From the NCBI RefSeq assembly GCF_018128945.1, contig NZ_CP068393.1:2790001-2854000 (forward strand): DNA of 64,000 bases. Reading direction: 5' to 3'. The DNA comes from Aristaeella hokkaidonensis. Lineage in GTDB: Bacteria; Bacillota; Clostridia; Christensenellales; Aristaeellaceae. A program made the position numbers and the translations under genes. The notes beneath the pieces were generated by a model, which saw only the letters and a program-made list of their open reading frames with translations, searched no databases and had not been told where the DNA came from. How positions within the stretch are numbered: the stretch's first letter is position 1; the number at the start of each line of letters is the position of its first letter. Positions 44,755 through 53,924 of this stretch are shown in pieces.

Positions 44755-46604
44755 AAAATCCATTTCGTTTTTTTGAACATGAGCAGATCCTGGCTTACAA
44801 GGCGGCACATCCCGCACTTTGGGAAAACGTTAAGCCGATACGGAAAGCTTTTGTGTTTTTCTGGAGGCCGTGGCTCAAGATCTGGCGGGCTTCAGGAGCC
44901 GGGAAACTGTGGGCAAAAGTACGATTCAAGGCGGGCAGAAAGCTGGCGGAACGCAATCTGGCAGCATCGCTGGCCCTGGACGCCGCGGAAATACAAAGAC
45001 AGCGTGAAACGATGTTTCCGGAAGAACACCGGTTCAGTATTCTTGTGCCTCTGTATAATACGCCGCTCCAGTTCCTGAAGGAGATGATCCTTTCCGTCCA
45101 GGAACAAACCTATCCGGGATGGGAACTGTGCCTGGCGGACGGAAGCGACGACGCGCATCCGGAGGTGGGGGAATTCTGTCTGGCGTGCAGCCGGGAAGAT
45201 TCACGGATCGTATACCGGAAACTGACAGAAAACCGGGGAATATCTGAAAATACAAATGCGTGTATTGATATGGCAACCGGAGATTATCTGTCTCTTTTTG
45301 ATCATGACGACCTGCTTCATCCGGCAGCATTATACGAAGTAATGAAGTCCATATGTGAACAGCAGGCTGACTTCGTTTATACAGACGAGATGGTTTTCCG
45401 GTCGCCGGACCGGACGAAGATTATCGCGACACATTTCAAACCGGATTTTGCCTATGATAATCTGATGAGCAATAACTATATCTGTCATCTGAGCACATTC
45501 AGCAGAAAACTGCTGGAGAAAGCAGGTCCCTTCCGGAAAGAATGCGACGGCAGCCAGGATCATGACATAATCCTGAGACTGACCGGCTGTGCGGAAAAGA
45601 TTGTTCATATTCCGAAAATCCTGTATTACTGGAGAAGCCATGAGTCCTCCACGGCTTCCGATATCGGAACCAAAACCTATGCCATTGAGGCAGGACAGCG
45701 GGCGGTACGGGATTTCCTGAGGGAAAAGGAAAAAATCGACGCGACGGTAACGAGTACGGACGTTTATCCGACGATGTATCATGTAAACCGGCCGGTCAGG
45801 GGAGAACCGTCGGTTGAAGTGATTATTTATGCGGCGGGCACGGCAGATAACGAAGATGTGCTGCGAAGCGGGGCGGAAGCATTACGTAAAATGACCGCTT
45901 ACCATAACCTGACAGTTTCTGTCGTCGGGAAAACGGATGAAACGACTCTTCCGCAACGCTTGAATGAGGCTGTGAGAAGCTCGAAAGCAGATTATCTGGT
46001 GTTCCTGCACGGTGAAGTTTCAGTACAGAATGAAAAATGGCTTCAGGAAATGCTGATGCTGGCACAGGAAGAACGAATCGGAGCTGTCGGCGGAAAGGTT
46101 CAGTTCAGTGACGGGACAGTGCGGCACGCCGGTCTGATTACCGGTCTCGGTTCCAGACGGACAGTGGGCCGATCCCATTTCCGTGTGGATGCAAACAGCG
46201 CCGGATATTTCGGCCAGCTGGCAATTGTTGAGGACGTATCAGCGGTATCGGCGGAGTTTATGATGGTTTCACGGCAGAAACTGGATGAGGCCGACGGGCT
46301 GGATGAACAATATCTGGAAACGTTGTTCGATGCGGATATGTGCCTGAAACTGGCGCAAAAGGGCCTTGTGAGTGTTTATACACCTTTTGCGCTTGCGCAG
46401 GGTGGAAGCATCCGACAGCAATATGTGGATTATGGAAGAGAAACAGAGCATTACCTGAAAGACGCGGCGCGTTTCAGGGGGAAATGGGCAGACGTGCTTC
46501 AGCGGACGGATCCATACTATAATCCGAATCTGTCGCTGGATTACGCGGATTACCGGATCCGGTCCATGAAAAAAAAGCGGGAAAACGGGAGGAGAAAAAA
46601 ATGA
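44751..46604 (+). CDS. Double GT2 glycosyltransferase with a degenerate second domain
   Basis: 617 residues from ATG 44751, which overlaps the upstream stop as ATGA. The first GT2 domain (about 100-330) is intact: FSILVPLYNTPLQF, LCLADGSDDAHP, SLFDHDDLLHPAAL and ECDGSQDHDIILRL. The second (about 345-590) follows the fold but has LVFLHGEVSVQNEKW where its relative at 33527 has LLLNNDIEI, so the metal-binding motif appears lost. The C-terminal sections match the second GT2 of 33527-36391, and the two genes are clearly related. Probably one active transferase plus a structural or acceptor-binding domain. Confidence 0.83.
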   Translation: MKNPFRFFEHEQILAYKAAHPALWENVKPIRKAFVFFWRPWLKIWRASGAGKLWAKVRFKAGRKLAERNLAASLALDAAEIQRQRETMFPEEHRFSILVPLYNTPLQFLKEMILSVQEQTYPGWELCLADGSDDAHPEVGEFCLACSREDSRIVYRKLTENRGISENTNACIDMATGDYLSLFDHDDLLHPAALYEVMKSICEQQADFVYTDEMVFRSPDRTKIIATHFKPDFAYDNLMSNNYICHLSTFSRKLLEKAGPFRKECDGSQDHDIILRLTGCAEKIVHIPKILYYWRSHESSTASDIGTKTYAIEAGQRAVRDFLREKEKIDATVTSTDVYPTMYHVNRPVRGEPSVEVIIYAAGTADNEDVLRSGAEALRKMTAYHNLTVSVVGKTDETTLPQRLNEAVRSSKADYLVFLHGEVSVQNEKWLQEMLMLAQEERIGAVGGKVQFSDGTVRHAGLITGLGSRRTVGRSHFRVDANSAGYFGQLAIVEDVSAVSAEFMMVSRQKLDEADGLDEQYLETLFDADMCLKLAQKGLVSVYTPFALAQGGSIRQQYVDYGRETEHYLKDAARFRGKWADVLQRTDPYYNPNLSLDYADYRIRSMKKKRENGRRKK

Positions 46605-48772
46605 AACAGATTTCCGGTAAAGCAGCAGGTTTTATCCGGACCTGGTGGAAAAAAGTGCTCATCTGCGGATTTGCGGCGATGCTGCTTGCCGCAGGACTGG
46701 AGGAACTTCAGCTCCTGACCCAGCCGAAGAGTTATGCGTACCAGGAAAAGTCCTCTGAGAATGAAGTCAGCCTGCCGCTTGAGGATGCATATCTGTTGAA
46801 CTGTACGCTGGAGGACGGAAAAATCGCCGTGGAAGAGACGGGAGAGATCTGTTTTGAACTCCAGAAGTCCGGCAGCTTTAACCGGGTAACCCTGTTTTTC
46901 GATCCCGCACAGACCGAGGGAAGCATCCGGGTGATGTATGCTCCGGCGGACTGGATCCTTTCTGAAGAAGAAAACTCCTATGAGCTGCAATATACCGCAG
47001 GCATGGAGAGAGTGGATTTTACATTTGACGAGGATTCATACGGAAAGATCGGACTGATCCTGAAAGGCAGCCTCCGGGTAAAGGAGATCAAAACATCCCG
47101 GGGACAGTATGAACGGGTCGCGGTGAACGAGAGATTGTCGCTGAAGCGGATAGCTATGCTGACAGTGATGCTGTTTGCGACAGCTATGTTCCTGTTCGGA
47201 ATTCATGGATGGAAACGGTTCAAAGGGTGTGTACAGCAGGCAAAAGCAGGTATCAGTGAAAACCCGCGGAAGACGCTGCTGAACGCTGCGCTGTTTATTG
47301 CGGTGGCGGCGCTCTGCTATGTTGGAGTCCGGATGTATGTAACATACTGGTATGAAAAGTTCAACTGGGTACTGAATGTATTTTGCTTACTGGCTGCGAC
47401 GGCAGCCGGCTGCCTGGTGTGTTTCCGTAAAACCCTGGGAAACAAACCGGAGATATTCTTCCTGATTCTGTGTATCCTGATCGGCGGCCAGCTTGCTGTG
47501 TTTGAACCGGATACGACAACAATCAGCTGGGATGACGGATTCCACTACATGAGTGCCAACAAGTACTCCTATCTGGGTCAGACCCGGCTGACAGATCAGG
47601 AGAACGTGGCGCTGACAGCCTGGGCGGAAAGGAACTATGACCTGAACAGTCTGGATGGATGGCATAAGCAGCAGGATGAACTATACCGGCAGGGTGTGGC
47701 GACCGTGGCGCAGGGCTTGCCGAATCCGAAAAACTTCTGGAGTCTCTTCTCCGGCATCGGCCTGTATGCTGCGCGGGTACTGGGATTCCCGTTCCACCGG
47801 ATGTGGGAGACGGGACGATTATTCAATCTACTTGCATATGCGATTCTCGGATATTTTGCTATCCGAAGACTGAAATCCGGCAAGATGATACTAGCGACTG
47901 TACTGCTGATTCCGGAATGTGTTTTCCTGGCATCCAATTACAGTTATGATCCGGGCGTGACAGGATTCCTGGCGCTGGGCCTGAGTTACTGCTTTGCGGA
48001 ATGGCAGGAGCCGGAAAAGAAACTGACCGCATTTAATGCCTGCGTGATGCTGGGAGCCCTGTTCCTGGGAAGCTATACAAAGGGCGTCTATTTCCCGGTG
48101 TTCCTGATCCCGATGTTCCTGCCAAAGGAAAAGTTTGAAAATCGTAAATGGCGCAGGATATTCTTCTGCGCGGCAGCTGTTGTTATGCTGTATGTGATGT
48201 ACGACGTGGCAAGTCCTTTCCTGGGCGGAAACGCCACCGGCGCCACGGACACCCGCGGAGGTTCGGACGTGGACGCGGGACGGCAGATGCAGTTCATTTT
48301 TGCCAACCCGCTGTACTATACGGGAGTGCTGCTACGGAGCCTGTGGACGGTTATCGGACCGGAGTATGCGGACGGATTCCTGACTTACTACGCGTACCTG
48401 GGGAAGATGCCAAACCAGTATCTGTATCTTATTTTGCTTGCGGTTGTGGCCTTTACGGACAAGTGTGACGCAGACAGGGAACTGGGCCGGCGTGTAAGAA
48501 TGAGAGGCTTCTTCCAGTTCCTGTTATTCGGGATTGCATGCCTGGTAGGAACCTCGATGTATGTTGTGTTTACAAAAGTTGGTGCGTATGGAATAGAAGG
48601 ATTCCAGTACAGGTATGTGCTGCCGGTGGTTTATCCTGCAATGATGCTTCTGGGATCTGGCTGGATCAGGAATGATACGAACCGGACTGTGTATAACGGA
48701 ATCCTGTTTGCGGTTGCCGGATATGTGAATTTTGTGGCGGTTCTGAGCGGTGTAATGTCCCTGTACAGCTGA
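46601..48772 (+). CDS. DUF2142-like polytopic membrane protein (GT-C-like)
   Basis: 723 residues, coupled by ATGA to the preceding gene. One N-terminal helix, an outer beta-domain of about 130 residues, then about eleven helices. The segment TTTISWDDGFHYMSANKYSY just after a helix, and GSYTKGVYFPVFLIPMFLPK, fit DUF2142 membrane proteins. The overall plan copies that at 36388-39114 (anchor, outer beta-domain, many helices). Probably a transferase using lipid-phosphate sugars at the outer face. It closes the operon; a hairpin and a bidirectional terminator follow. Confidence 0.78.
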   Translation: MKQISGKAAGFIRTWWKKVLICGFAAMLLAAGLEELQLLTQPKSYAYQEKSSENEVSLPLEDAYLLNCTLEDGKIAVEETGEICFELQKSGSFNRVTLFFDPAQTEGSIRVMYAPADWILSEEENSYELQYTAGMERVDFTFDEDSYGKIGLILKGSLRVKEIKTSRGQYERVAVNERLSLKRIAMLTVMLFATAMFLFGIHGWKRFKGCVQQAKAGISENPRKTLLNAALFIAVAALCYVGVRMYVTYWYEKFNWVLNVFCLLAATAAGCLVCFRKTLGNKPEIFFLILCILIGGQLAVFEPDTTTISWDDGFHYMSANKYSYLGQTRLTDQENVALTAWAERNYDLNSLDGWHKQQDELYRQGVATVAQGLPNPKNFWSLFSGIGLYAARVLGFPFHRMWETGRLFNLLAYAILGYFAIRRLKSGKMILATVLLIPECVFLASNYSYDPGVTGFLALGLSYCFAEWQEPEKKLTAFNACVMLGALFLGSYTKGVYFPVFLIPMFLPKEKFENRKWRRIFFCAAAVVMLYVMYDVASPFLGGNATGATDTRGGSDVDAGRQMQFIFANPLYYTGVLLRSLWTVIGPEYADGFLTYYAYLGKMPNQYLYLILLAVVAFTDKCDADRELGRRVRMRGFFQFLLFGIACLVGTSMYVVFTKVGAYGIEGFQYRYVLPVVYPAMMLLGSGWIRNDTNRTVYNGILFAVAGYVNFVAVLSGVMSLYS

Positions 48773-48784
48773 GATGTGACAGTG

Positions 48785-48810
48785 GCAGAATTCAGGAAAC
48801 TGAATTCTGC
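48785..48810 (+). other. Perfect hairpin without T-tract after the DUF2142 gene
   Basis: GCAGAATTCAG (48785-48795), loop GAAA, CTGAATTCTGC (48800-48810): an 11-base perfect stem. There is no T-run on either strand, so it is unlikely to be an intrinsic terminator by itself. It may protect mRNA 3' ends, or be a degenerate repeat element. The rest of 48773-49039 is AT-rich with no gene I can support. Confidence 0.6.
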
Positions 48811-48990
48811 TAATGAATAATGAAAACTTAAAACTGAAAATATAAAAATGGTGGATATAATTGCTTCCGGGATGAATCTATATTGCTGTGATGGAAGTTG
48901 TGCACCTGATGGAGTGTGGAGACGAGAAATCCAAAGGAGCAGTGTGTTCCATAGAACTCCAATATGTTGTTTTGTCAGTTTTACAGTATG

Positions 48991-49023
48991 AAAAACAGCT
49001 CTCCTGAAAAGGAGAGCCGTTTT
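48991..49023. terminator. Bidirectional rho-independent terminator
   Basis: GCTCTCC (48998-49004), loop TGAAAA, GGAGAGC (49011-49017), flanked by AAAAACA on the left and CGTTTTG on the right. It has a T-run downstream when read on the minus strand, and a shorter one on the plus strand. It sits 17 bases after the stop of the minus-strand repeat protein and ends the plus-strand glycan operon. Confidence 0.85.
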
Positions 49024-49039
49024 GTATAATAACCGTATA

Positions 49040-50749
49040 TTACTTGATCCAGGCACCGCTCTTGTTAAAGGTATACTTGGTGCCGTTGATTGTCTGGGTG
49101 CCGGTAACCATGGCGCCGGAAGCGTCGAAGTAGTACCATACGCCGTTAACCTGCAGCCAGCCGATTGCCATTGAACCATCAGAATTGAGATAGTACCAGG
49201 TCTTGTTAAGTTTCAGCCAGCCGGTCATCATGGCGCCCGTAGTCTTGTTGAGGTAATACCACTTACCGCCTTCAAGTTTCTGCCAGCCGGTCTGCATGGC
49301 GCCGGAAGCGTTCATGTAATACCATACACCGTTAACCAGCTGCCAGCCGGTGAGCATGGCACCGTCGGTCGGGCTCAGGTAGTACCACTTACCGCCGTCT
49401 TTGATCCAGCCTTTCTGAACGGCTTTCTTGTCGTTAAGGTAATACCACTTGCCGCCTTCTTTGAACCAGCCGGATTCGGTCAGGGAACCATCATCACGGA
49501 AGATATAGTTTACACCGTTGATGGTCTTGGCACCGGTAACCATGGCGCTGCCGTTCTGGGGATCGAGGTAATACCACTGGTTGTTATAGCTCAGCCAGCC
49601 GGAAACCAGAGCGCCGGAACCGTTAAAGAAGTACCATTTTTCATCGATCTTCGCCCAGCCGGTGATCATGGCGCCGGAGGCATTGGTGTAATACCATACG
49701 CCGTTGATCTTGAGCCAACCGGTCAGGGCTTTGCCAAGGGTGGGCTCAAAGTAATACCATTTGCCGCCGATCTGCTGCCAACCGGTCGCATAGGTGGTGG
49801 CGGAAGTGCAGTAATACTTGCTGCCGGTATCGGCGGGCCACTGCTGCCAGTTCTTGGCGCTGTCCAGAATGACTACCTTAACAGAGGCCTGGGGAGTGGT
49901 GAGACCGTCGATAGTGTTGGCGCTGGCGACGGTGACAGTGATGACACCAGGCTTTTTCGGGGTCACGACACCATCCTGGTTAACTTCAGCAATGGAAGTG
50001 TCACTGCTGCTCCATGCAAGCTCTGTGGTTGAAGCGATTGCAGGAGAGACGGTGAAGGAAATAGCCAGGGTGTTGGTGGAAGCCTTGTCATAGATCATGG
50101 TGTATTCCGGAGGATTACGAACCGTGATCTTGTCGATGACAGGATCCAGGGATTCATACTTTACGGAATTAGCGATCGCATATTCCTCCAGCGGAGAGCC
50201 CTTGAAGCAGGAGATGACCACCTGGGGGCAGTTGGCAAAAGCGTCTGTTCCCACGGAGGTGACATTGCCTGTTACGGGTTTATATGTATCGCTGTACTTG
50301 GTTTTAACGGTGGCGGTGCCTTCAACAGCCTTCAGGGAGACGCAGTTACGGAAGGCAAACTGGCCAATGCTGGTTACGCCGGAAGGGATCGCAATGGTCT
50401 TCAGGGACGTAGCATTGCTGAAGCAGTTGTTAGGAATGGACGTAATAGCAGAAGACAGAGTGATTTCCGTCAGGAGGCGGCATTCTGCAAATGCGCCGGT
50501 CTGAATGGACTTGACGGAATTGGGCATTGTAACCTTGGTGATGTTTTTGCCGTTGAAGCAGGATGCACCAATGGTGGTGATTTTTTCATCGGTAAACATG
50601 TCGGCGGTGATTTCTGTAGCCGTGCCGATATATTTGATGGCGATGCCATCTTTTACATCAAAATTGGAACCTGCGGAAGCGGTGCTGATGATGCCTGCGG
50701 CCAATATGACAACCAGCAGCAGACTGAGCCATTTTCTGAACAGCCTCAT
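49040..50749 (-). CDS. Secreted leucine-rich-repeat, Ig-like and choline-binding-repeat protein
   Basis: 569 residues with a signal peptide (WLSLLLVVILAAGIISTASA). Residues about 50-195 hold BspA-type leucine-rich repeats (SIQTGAFAECRLLTEITLSS, SIGQFAFRNCVSLKAVE). About 205-300 is an Ig-like BIG2 domain (AWSSSDTSIAEVNQDGVVT). The last 250 residues are 12 cell-wall-binding repeats of the choline-binding type (TGW, then GKWYY, then DGAM). Such repeats bind phosphocholine on teichoic acids or related glucans outside the cell. With LicA- and LicC-type enzymes at both sides, phosphocholine made by this region is a probable ligand. It has its own promoter and terminator. Its partner on the leucine-rich side is unknown. 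Confidence 0.9.
   Translation of the reverse strand: MRLFRKWLSLLLVVILAAGIISTASAGSNFDVKDGIAIKYIGTATEITADMFTDEKITTIGASCFNGKNITKVTMPNSVKSIQTGAFAECRLLTEITLSSAITSIPNNCFSNATSLKTIAIPSGVTSIGQFAFRNCVSLKAVEGTATVKTKYSDTYKPVTGNVTSVGTDAFANCPQVVISCFKGSPLEEYAIANSVKYESLDPVIDKITVRNPPEYTMIYDKASTNTLAISFTVSPAIASTTELAWSSSDTSIAEVNQDGVVTPKKPGVITVTVASANTIDGLTTPQASVKVVILDSAKNWQQWPADTGSKYYCTSATTYATGWQQIGGKWYYFEPTLGKALTGWLKINGVWYYTNASGAMITGWAKIDEKWYFFNGSGALVSGWLSYNNQWYYLDPQNGSAMVTGAKTINGVNYIFRDDGSLTESGWFKEGGKWYYLNDKKAVQKGWIKDGGKWYYLSPTDGAMLTGWQLVNGVWYYMNASGAMQTGWQKLEGGKWYYLNKTTGAMMTGWLKLNKTWYYLNSDGSMAIGWLQVNGVWYYFDASGAMVTGTQTINGTKYTFNKSGAWIK
49043..49786 (-). repeat. Twelve choline-binding-type repeats of about 20-21 residues
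   Basis: Units begin with TGW or a close variant and contain a WYY or WYF aromatic core. Repeats 5 and 12 (TGAKTINGVNYIF, TGTQTINGTKYTF) lack the leading Trp and resemble each other, suggesting two blocks of about six. Several units are nearly the same at the DNA level. Confidence 0.85.
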
Positions 50750-50838
50750 TATGTTTTTTTCCTCCTCAAAAAATATGTGTTAATAGATTTGTGTGATGGT
50801 GCTGAAACATATTGGAATCAGCAATGCAAGGCTCCCTC

Positions 50839-50867
50839 ATTATAGCCGAATCATTTCAGAAAAACAA
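50839..50867 (-). promoter_or_regulatory. Promoter of the choline-binding-repeat protein
   Basis: On the minus strand, TTGTTT (50867-50862) and TATAAT (50844-50839) with a 17-base spacer; the -10 box is perfect. The leader would be about 80 bases. Confidence 0.65.
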
Positions 50868-50960
50868 CAGAGTATTTACGAAACGATGAACAATATTTTT
50901 CAACAATAGTGCACTGTTGATACAGACTCCACAATATACTGTGGAGCCCTTGTTTTTAGC

Positions 50961-50989
50961 TTGCGAAAGCAATGTGTTTCCGATACAAT
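50961..50989 (+). promoter_or_regulatory. Promoter for the second GT2-DUF2304 module
   Basis: TTGCGA at 50961-50966 and TACAAT at 50984-50989 with a 17-base spacer, about 88 bases before the GTG start at 51077. Confidence 0.55.
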
Positions 50990-51076
50990 GAAGATTGTTG
51001 AGAATGGCTCTTTTTGCGGTTGCGGAAGCCGGACAGAGCATATTTCTCCGGGTATTGATCCAGGGGAGGGTTGTAA

Positions 51077-51805
51077 GTGAAACTGCTGGTCATCATCCCG
51101 GCGTACAATGAGCGGGGAAGCATTTTAAGCACAGTACAGGATGTACGGGAAAACTGTCCGGAGGCAGATTGCCTGGTTATCAATGACTGTTCAAAAGATG
51201 ATACACTGAAGCTTCTTCAGGAGGCAGGTGTTCCGTATCTGGATCTGCCGGTAAATCTTGGAATCGGCGGAGCGGTACAGTCCGGCTACCTGTACGGAGT
51301 GCAGCATGGTTATGATATTGCTGTGCAGTTTGATGGGGACGGGCAGCACCGCGCGGAGTGCATTCCCAGTCTGATTCAACCTCTTACAGATGATAAAACG
51401 GATATGGCGGTGGGAAGCCGTTTCCTGGATAACAGTGACAGGGATGGATTCAAATCCTCCGCAATACGGCGTGTGGGCATCCGGGTACTGAGTTTCCTGA
51501 TCCTTGCTGTGACGGGAAAACGCATCAAGGACGCCACGAGTGGATTCCGGGCGGTGAACCGGAAACTGATGGAGTACTATGCAGAGAATTATGCACAGGA
51601 TTTTCCGGAACCAGAGGCCATTGTCCTTGCGTTGAACAACGGTTACCGTGTGGAAGAAGTGCCGGCACGGATGAATGAGCGTGGCAGCGGTGAAAGCTCC
51701 ATACAAGCGCTGATGACGGTTTACTATATGATTAAAGTATCGCTGGCAATTCTGGTGGCAGGTGTACATACGCCCCGGAAGCGGAGAAAGGGGAAGAAGG
51801 CATGA
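51077..51805 (+). CDS. GT2 glycosyltransferase, dolichol-phosphate-mannose-synthase-like (second copy)
   Basis: 242 residues from GTG 51077, with GGAGG seven bases upstream. Motifs: LLVIIPAYNERGSI, VINDCSKDDT, VQFDGDGQHRA and DATSGFRAVNRK, matching the paralogue at 39166-39864. No membrane tail. It probably makes a lipid-phosphate-linked sugar for outer-face transfer. It is coupled by ATGA to the DUF2304 gene that follows, as in the first module. Confidence 0.87.
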   Translation: MKLLVIIPAYNERGSILSTVQDVRENCPEADCLVINDCSKDDTLKLLQEAGVPYLDLPVNLGIGGAVQSGYLYGVQHGYDIAVQFDGDGQHRAECIPSLIQPLTDDKTDMAVGSRFLDNSDRDGFKSSAIRRVGIRVLSFLILAVTGKRIKDATSGFRAVNRKLMEYYAENYAQDFPEPEAIVLALNNGYRVEEVPARMNERGSGESSIQALMTVYYMIKVSLAILVAGVHTPRKRRKGKKA

Positions 51806-52182
51806 GCTGGAAACTGAGGATTATTCTGATCCTGCTGGTGTTTTTTGCGGATCTGTTTTCTTTCCATCAAATCCGCCGGGGTAAGATGAGCCTGAATCAT
51901 TCGCTGCTGTGGATCCTGATTTCCATAGTATTGCTGCTGATCGCTGTTTTTCCGTCAATAGCCTTCTGGCTTGCGGGAATGATGGGGATCGGAACACCGG
52001 TGAACCTGGTGTTTCTGTTCTTCGCGTTTTTCTCCATTATCCTGTTTATCTATCTGACCAATGTTATATCCAAAGGAGACCGGATTAACCGGAGACTGGT
52101 GCAGAAAGTGGCGCTGATGGAAAGAGAATTACGGGAAATGAGGAAAACAGAGAGCAAAGGAGACGCGGCGGAAAATGAGTAA
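51802..52182 (+). CDS. DUF2304 small membrane protein (second copy)
   Basis: 126 residues with three hydrophobic segments and the same core as the first copy: NHSLLWILISIVLLLIAVFP, then PVNLVFLFFAF. A charged tail (QKVALMERELREMRKTE) may form a short coiled coil. It overlaps the upstream GT2 by four bases and the downstream GT2 by eight, so the three are probably made together. Confidence 0.83.
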   Translation: MSWKLRIILILLVFFADLFSFHQIRRGKMSLNHSLLWILISIVLLLIAVFPSIAFWLAGMMGIGTPVNLVFLFFAFFSIILFIYLTNVISKGDRINRRLVQKVALMERELREMRKTESKGDAAENE

Positions 52183-52978
52183 TACGCGGTTTTCAGCTGA
52201 AGATCACACCTGGCTGGTATGTGCTTATCAGAGCAGTTCTTATCTGGAAAGCTGTGTGCAGTCCCTGCTGAGTCAGACAGTAAAGAGCAGGATTCAGATT
52301 TCCACGGCCACACCGAATGAGCATATCCGGCAGATTGCGGATAAATACGGATTAAAGCTGATTATTAATCCGGATAAACCGGGGATTGGATCAGACTGGA
52401 ATTTCGCATTGGCGCACGGAGAGACGGAGCTGATGACGATCGCGCACCAGGATGATATTTATGAACCGGATTATACGGAAAACATGCTTCGGCGGATGAA
52501 CCGGTGCCGGGAACCGATTATGTATTTCTCTGATTACGCGGAGCTGAGAAATGGGAAAAAGGTGACAACGAACAAGCTGCTGCGGATCAAGCGTATCCTT
52601 CTGATTCCGGTCAGACTGTTTCCGGGATGGCGATGGGCGCGCCGCTTATCCCTGGCATTCGGGGATCCGATCTGCTGTCCGTCTGTAACTTACCGGAAGA
52701 CGATGATGGAGGGACTGACATTTACAGACCGGTTCAGCGGAGCACTGGACTGGGAAATGATGGAGAAGCTGAGCCGGAAAAAAGGACAGTTTGCTTTTGA
52801 TCCGGGTATACGGATGTGTCACCGGATCCATACGGAGTCCGCGACAACCGAAATCATCGGTGATCACACACGGACGCGTGAAGACTATGAGATGATGAGG
52901 AAATTCTGGCCTGAGGCGATCGCAAAAAGACTGAGCAAGGCGTATTCCGCCAGTGAAAAGAGCAACAAGATGGAATAA
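52175..52978 (+). CDS. GT2 glycosyltransferase
   Basis: 267 residues. GT2 pattern: TWLVCAYQSSSYLESCVQSL, IINPDKPGIGSDWNFAL, metal motif MTIAHQDDIYEPDY and a late CHRIHTESATTE block. The protein is basic in its C-terminal half. Compared with common GT2s the second strand reads ISTATPNEH, without the usual Asp-Asp-Gly-Ser, so donor binding may differ. It overlaps the DUF2304 gene by eight bases. Substrate unknown. Confidence 0.78.
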   Translation: MSNTRFSAEDHTWLVCAYQSSSYLESCVQSLLSQTVKSRIQISTATPNEHIRQIADKYGLKLIINPDKPGIGSDWNFALAHGETELMTIAHQDDIYEPDYTENMLRRMNRCREPIMYFSDYAELRNGKKVTTNKLLRIKRILLIPVRLFPGWRWARRLSLAFGDPICCPSVTYRKTMMEGLTFTDRFSGALDWEMMEKLSRKKGQFAFDPGIRMCHRIHTESATTEIIGDHTRTREDYEMMRKFWPEAIAKRLSKAYSASEKSNKME

Positions 52979-52992
52979 GGCAGGAAGACAGT

Positions 52993-53922
52993 ATGGCGAA
53001 GGTGACAATTCTTTTGTCTGTATACCGGCCGAATCCGGCGTATTTCCGGCAGCAGCTTGCTTCACTGAACGAACAAACATACGAGGATCTGGAACTGTTG
53101 ATCCGGAATGACTGTCCGGAAGAAAAACTGGACAGGGAACTGATCGGACGGGAGATTACCCGCTTCCCGGTGAGGATGGTTGAAGGGGAAAAGAACCTCG
53201 GATATACCGGTGCTTTTGGTGAACTGTGCCGGTTGGCGGAGGGAGACTATATCAGCCTGTGCGATCAGGATGACGTGTGGGAAGCAGATAAGATCCGCCT
53301 GTGCATGGAAGCTATTCAGGAACATCATGCAAAGGCTGCGGTTTGTGACCGCTCACTGATGGACGGAGACGGAAAGATCTTTTGCCCGAGCGTCCGGGAA
53401 ACCAGCAAGTTAAAAAGATTTACCTGGCATACCGGGGATGACATCACACCGCGTGCGGCATTTGCGAGCTATTGCACGGGGATGACGCTGGTCGCTGAAA
53501 GAGAAACGGTACAGTGCTGCCTGCCCCTTCTGCCGGATCTTCCGCATGATCAGCAGCTGATTTTCCTGCTTTCCGGTGCAGGGGTGATTGCCTATGTGGA
53601 AAAGCCGCTGGTGAGACACTGGAGATACGGTACAAACGCGTCCGGAACGCTGGCGGGCGTGACCACCAAAAAAGACTATTATGATACCCGGTGCAAACCG
53701 GTGGCAAAACTGCTGGATAAGTATCACGAAATGTATCCTGCAGATAAACGGATTGAAAAGATGCGGGCATGCTGTGAAGCCAGGATCCGCGGAAACATCC
53801 GGAAACTGTTTCAATACCGGGATATGATTCCTGATTTGTACCTGTATGAGACAGGCCTGGCGCTGATTCCGGAAAGGCTGTTCCGCCTGGCAAGGAAAGT
53901 GCTGGCAGGAGGGAAAGCATAA
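52993..53922 (+). CDS. GT2 glycosyltransferase, rhamnosyltransferase-like
   Basis: 309 residues. VTILLSVYRPNPAYFRQQLASL, then EKNLGYTGAFGEL and the metal motif SLCDQDDVWEADKI; the CDQDDVW block is common among capsule rhamnosyltransferases and related GT2s. YCTGMTLVAERETV and a late LPHDQQLIFLL follow. It is soluble. RmlD is present in the window, so a rhamnose donor is possible. It is 14 bases after the previous GT2 and two bases before the next one. Confidence 0.83.
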   Translation: MAKVTILLSVYRPNPAYFRQQLASLNEQTYEDLELLIRNDCPEEKLDRELIGREITRFPVRMVEGEKNLGYTGAFGELCRLAEGDYISLCDQDDVWEADKIRLCMEAIQEHHAKAAVCDRSLMDGDGKIFCPSVRETSKLKRFTWHTGDDITPRAAFASYCTGMTLVAERETVQCCLPLLPDLPHDQQLIFLLSGAGVIAYVEKPLVRHWRYGTNASGTLAGVTTKKDYYDTRCKPVAKLLDKYHEMYPADKRIEKMRACCEARIRGNIRKLFQYRDMIPDLYLYETGLALIPERLFRLARKVLAGGKA

Positions 53923-53924
53923 AC

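Larger units (their letters stand above)
50750..51076. other. Divergent intergenic region, 327 bases
   Basis: No gene is seen. It holds promoters for both flanking genes (50839-50867 minus, 50961-50989 plus) and a 7-base hairpin, CTCCACA (50927-50933) with TGTGGAG (50940-50946), followed by CCCTTGTTTTT. The hairpin lies between the two promoters, so it may be an operator, or a terminator that stops plus-strand read-through. Confidence 0.55.

Noticed and set aside
48848..48991. Open frame of 47 codons, Cys-containing, between the DUF2142 gene and the terminator
   Set aside because: No Shine-Dalgarno site, no recognisable family, and it runs up to the terminator stem. Chance reading is more likely.
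49818..50783. Consecutive plus-strand frames opposite the leucine-rich-repeat protein
   Set aside because: The minus-strand protein has signal peptide, known domains and repeats; the opposite frames have no Shine-Dalgarno sites or family features.
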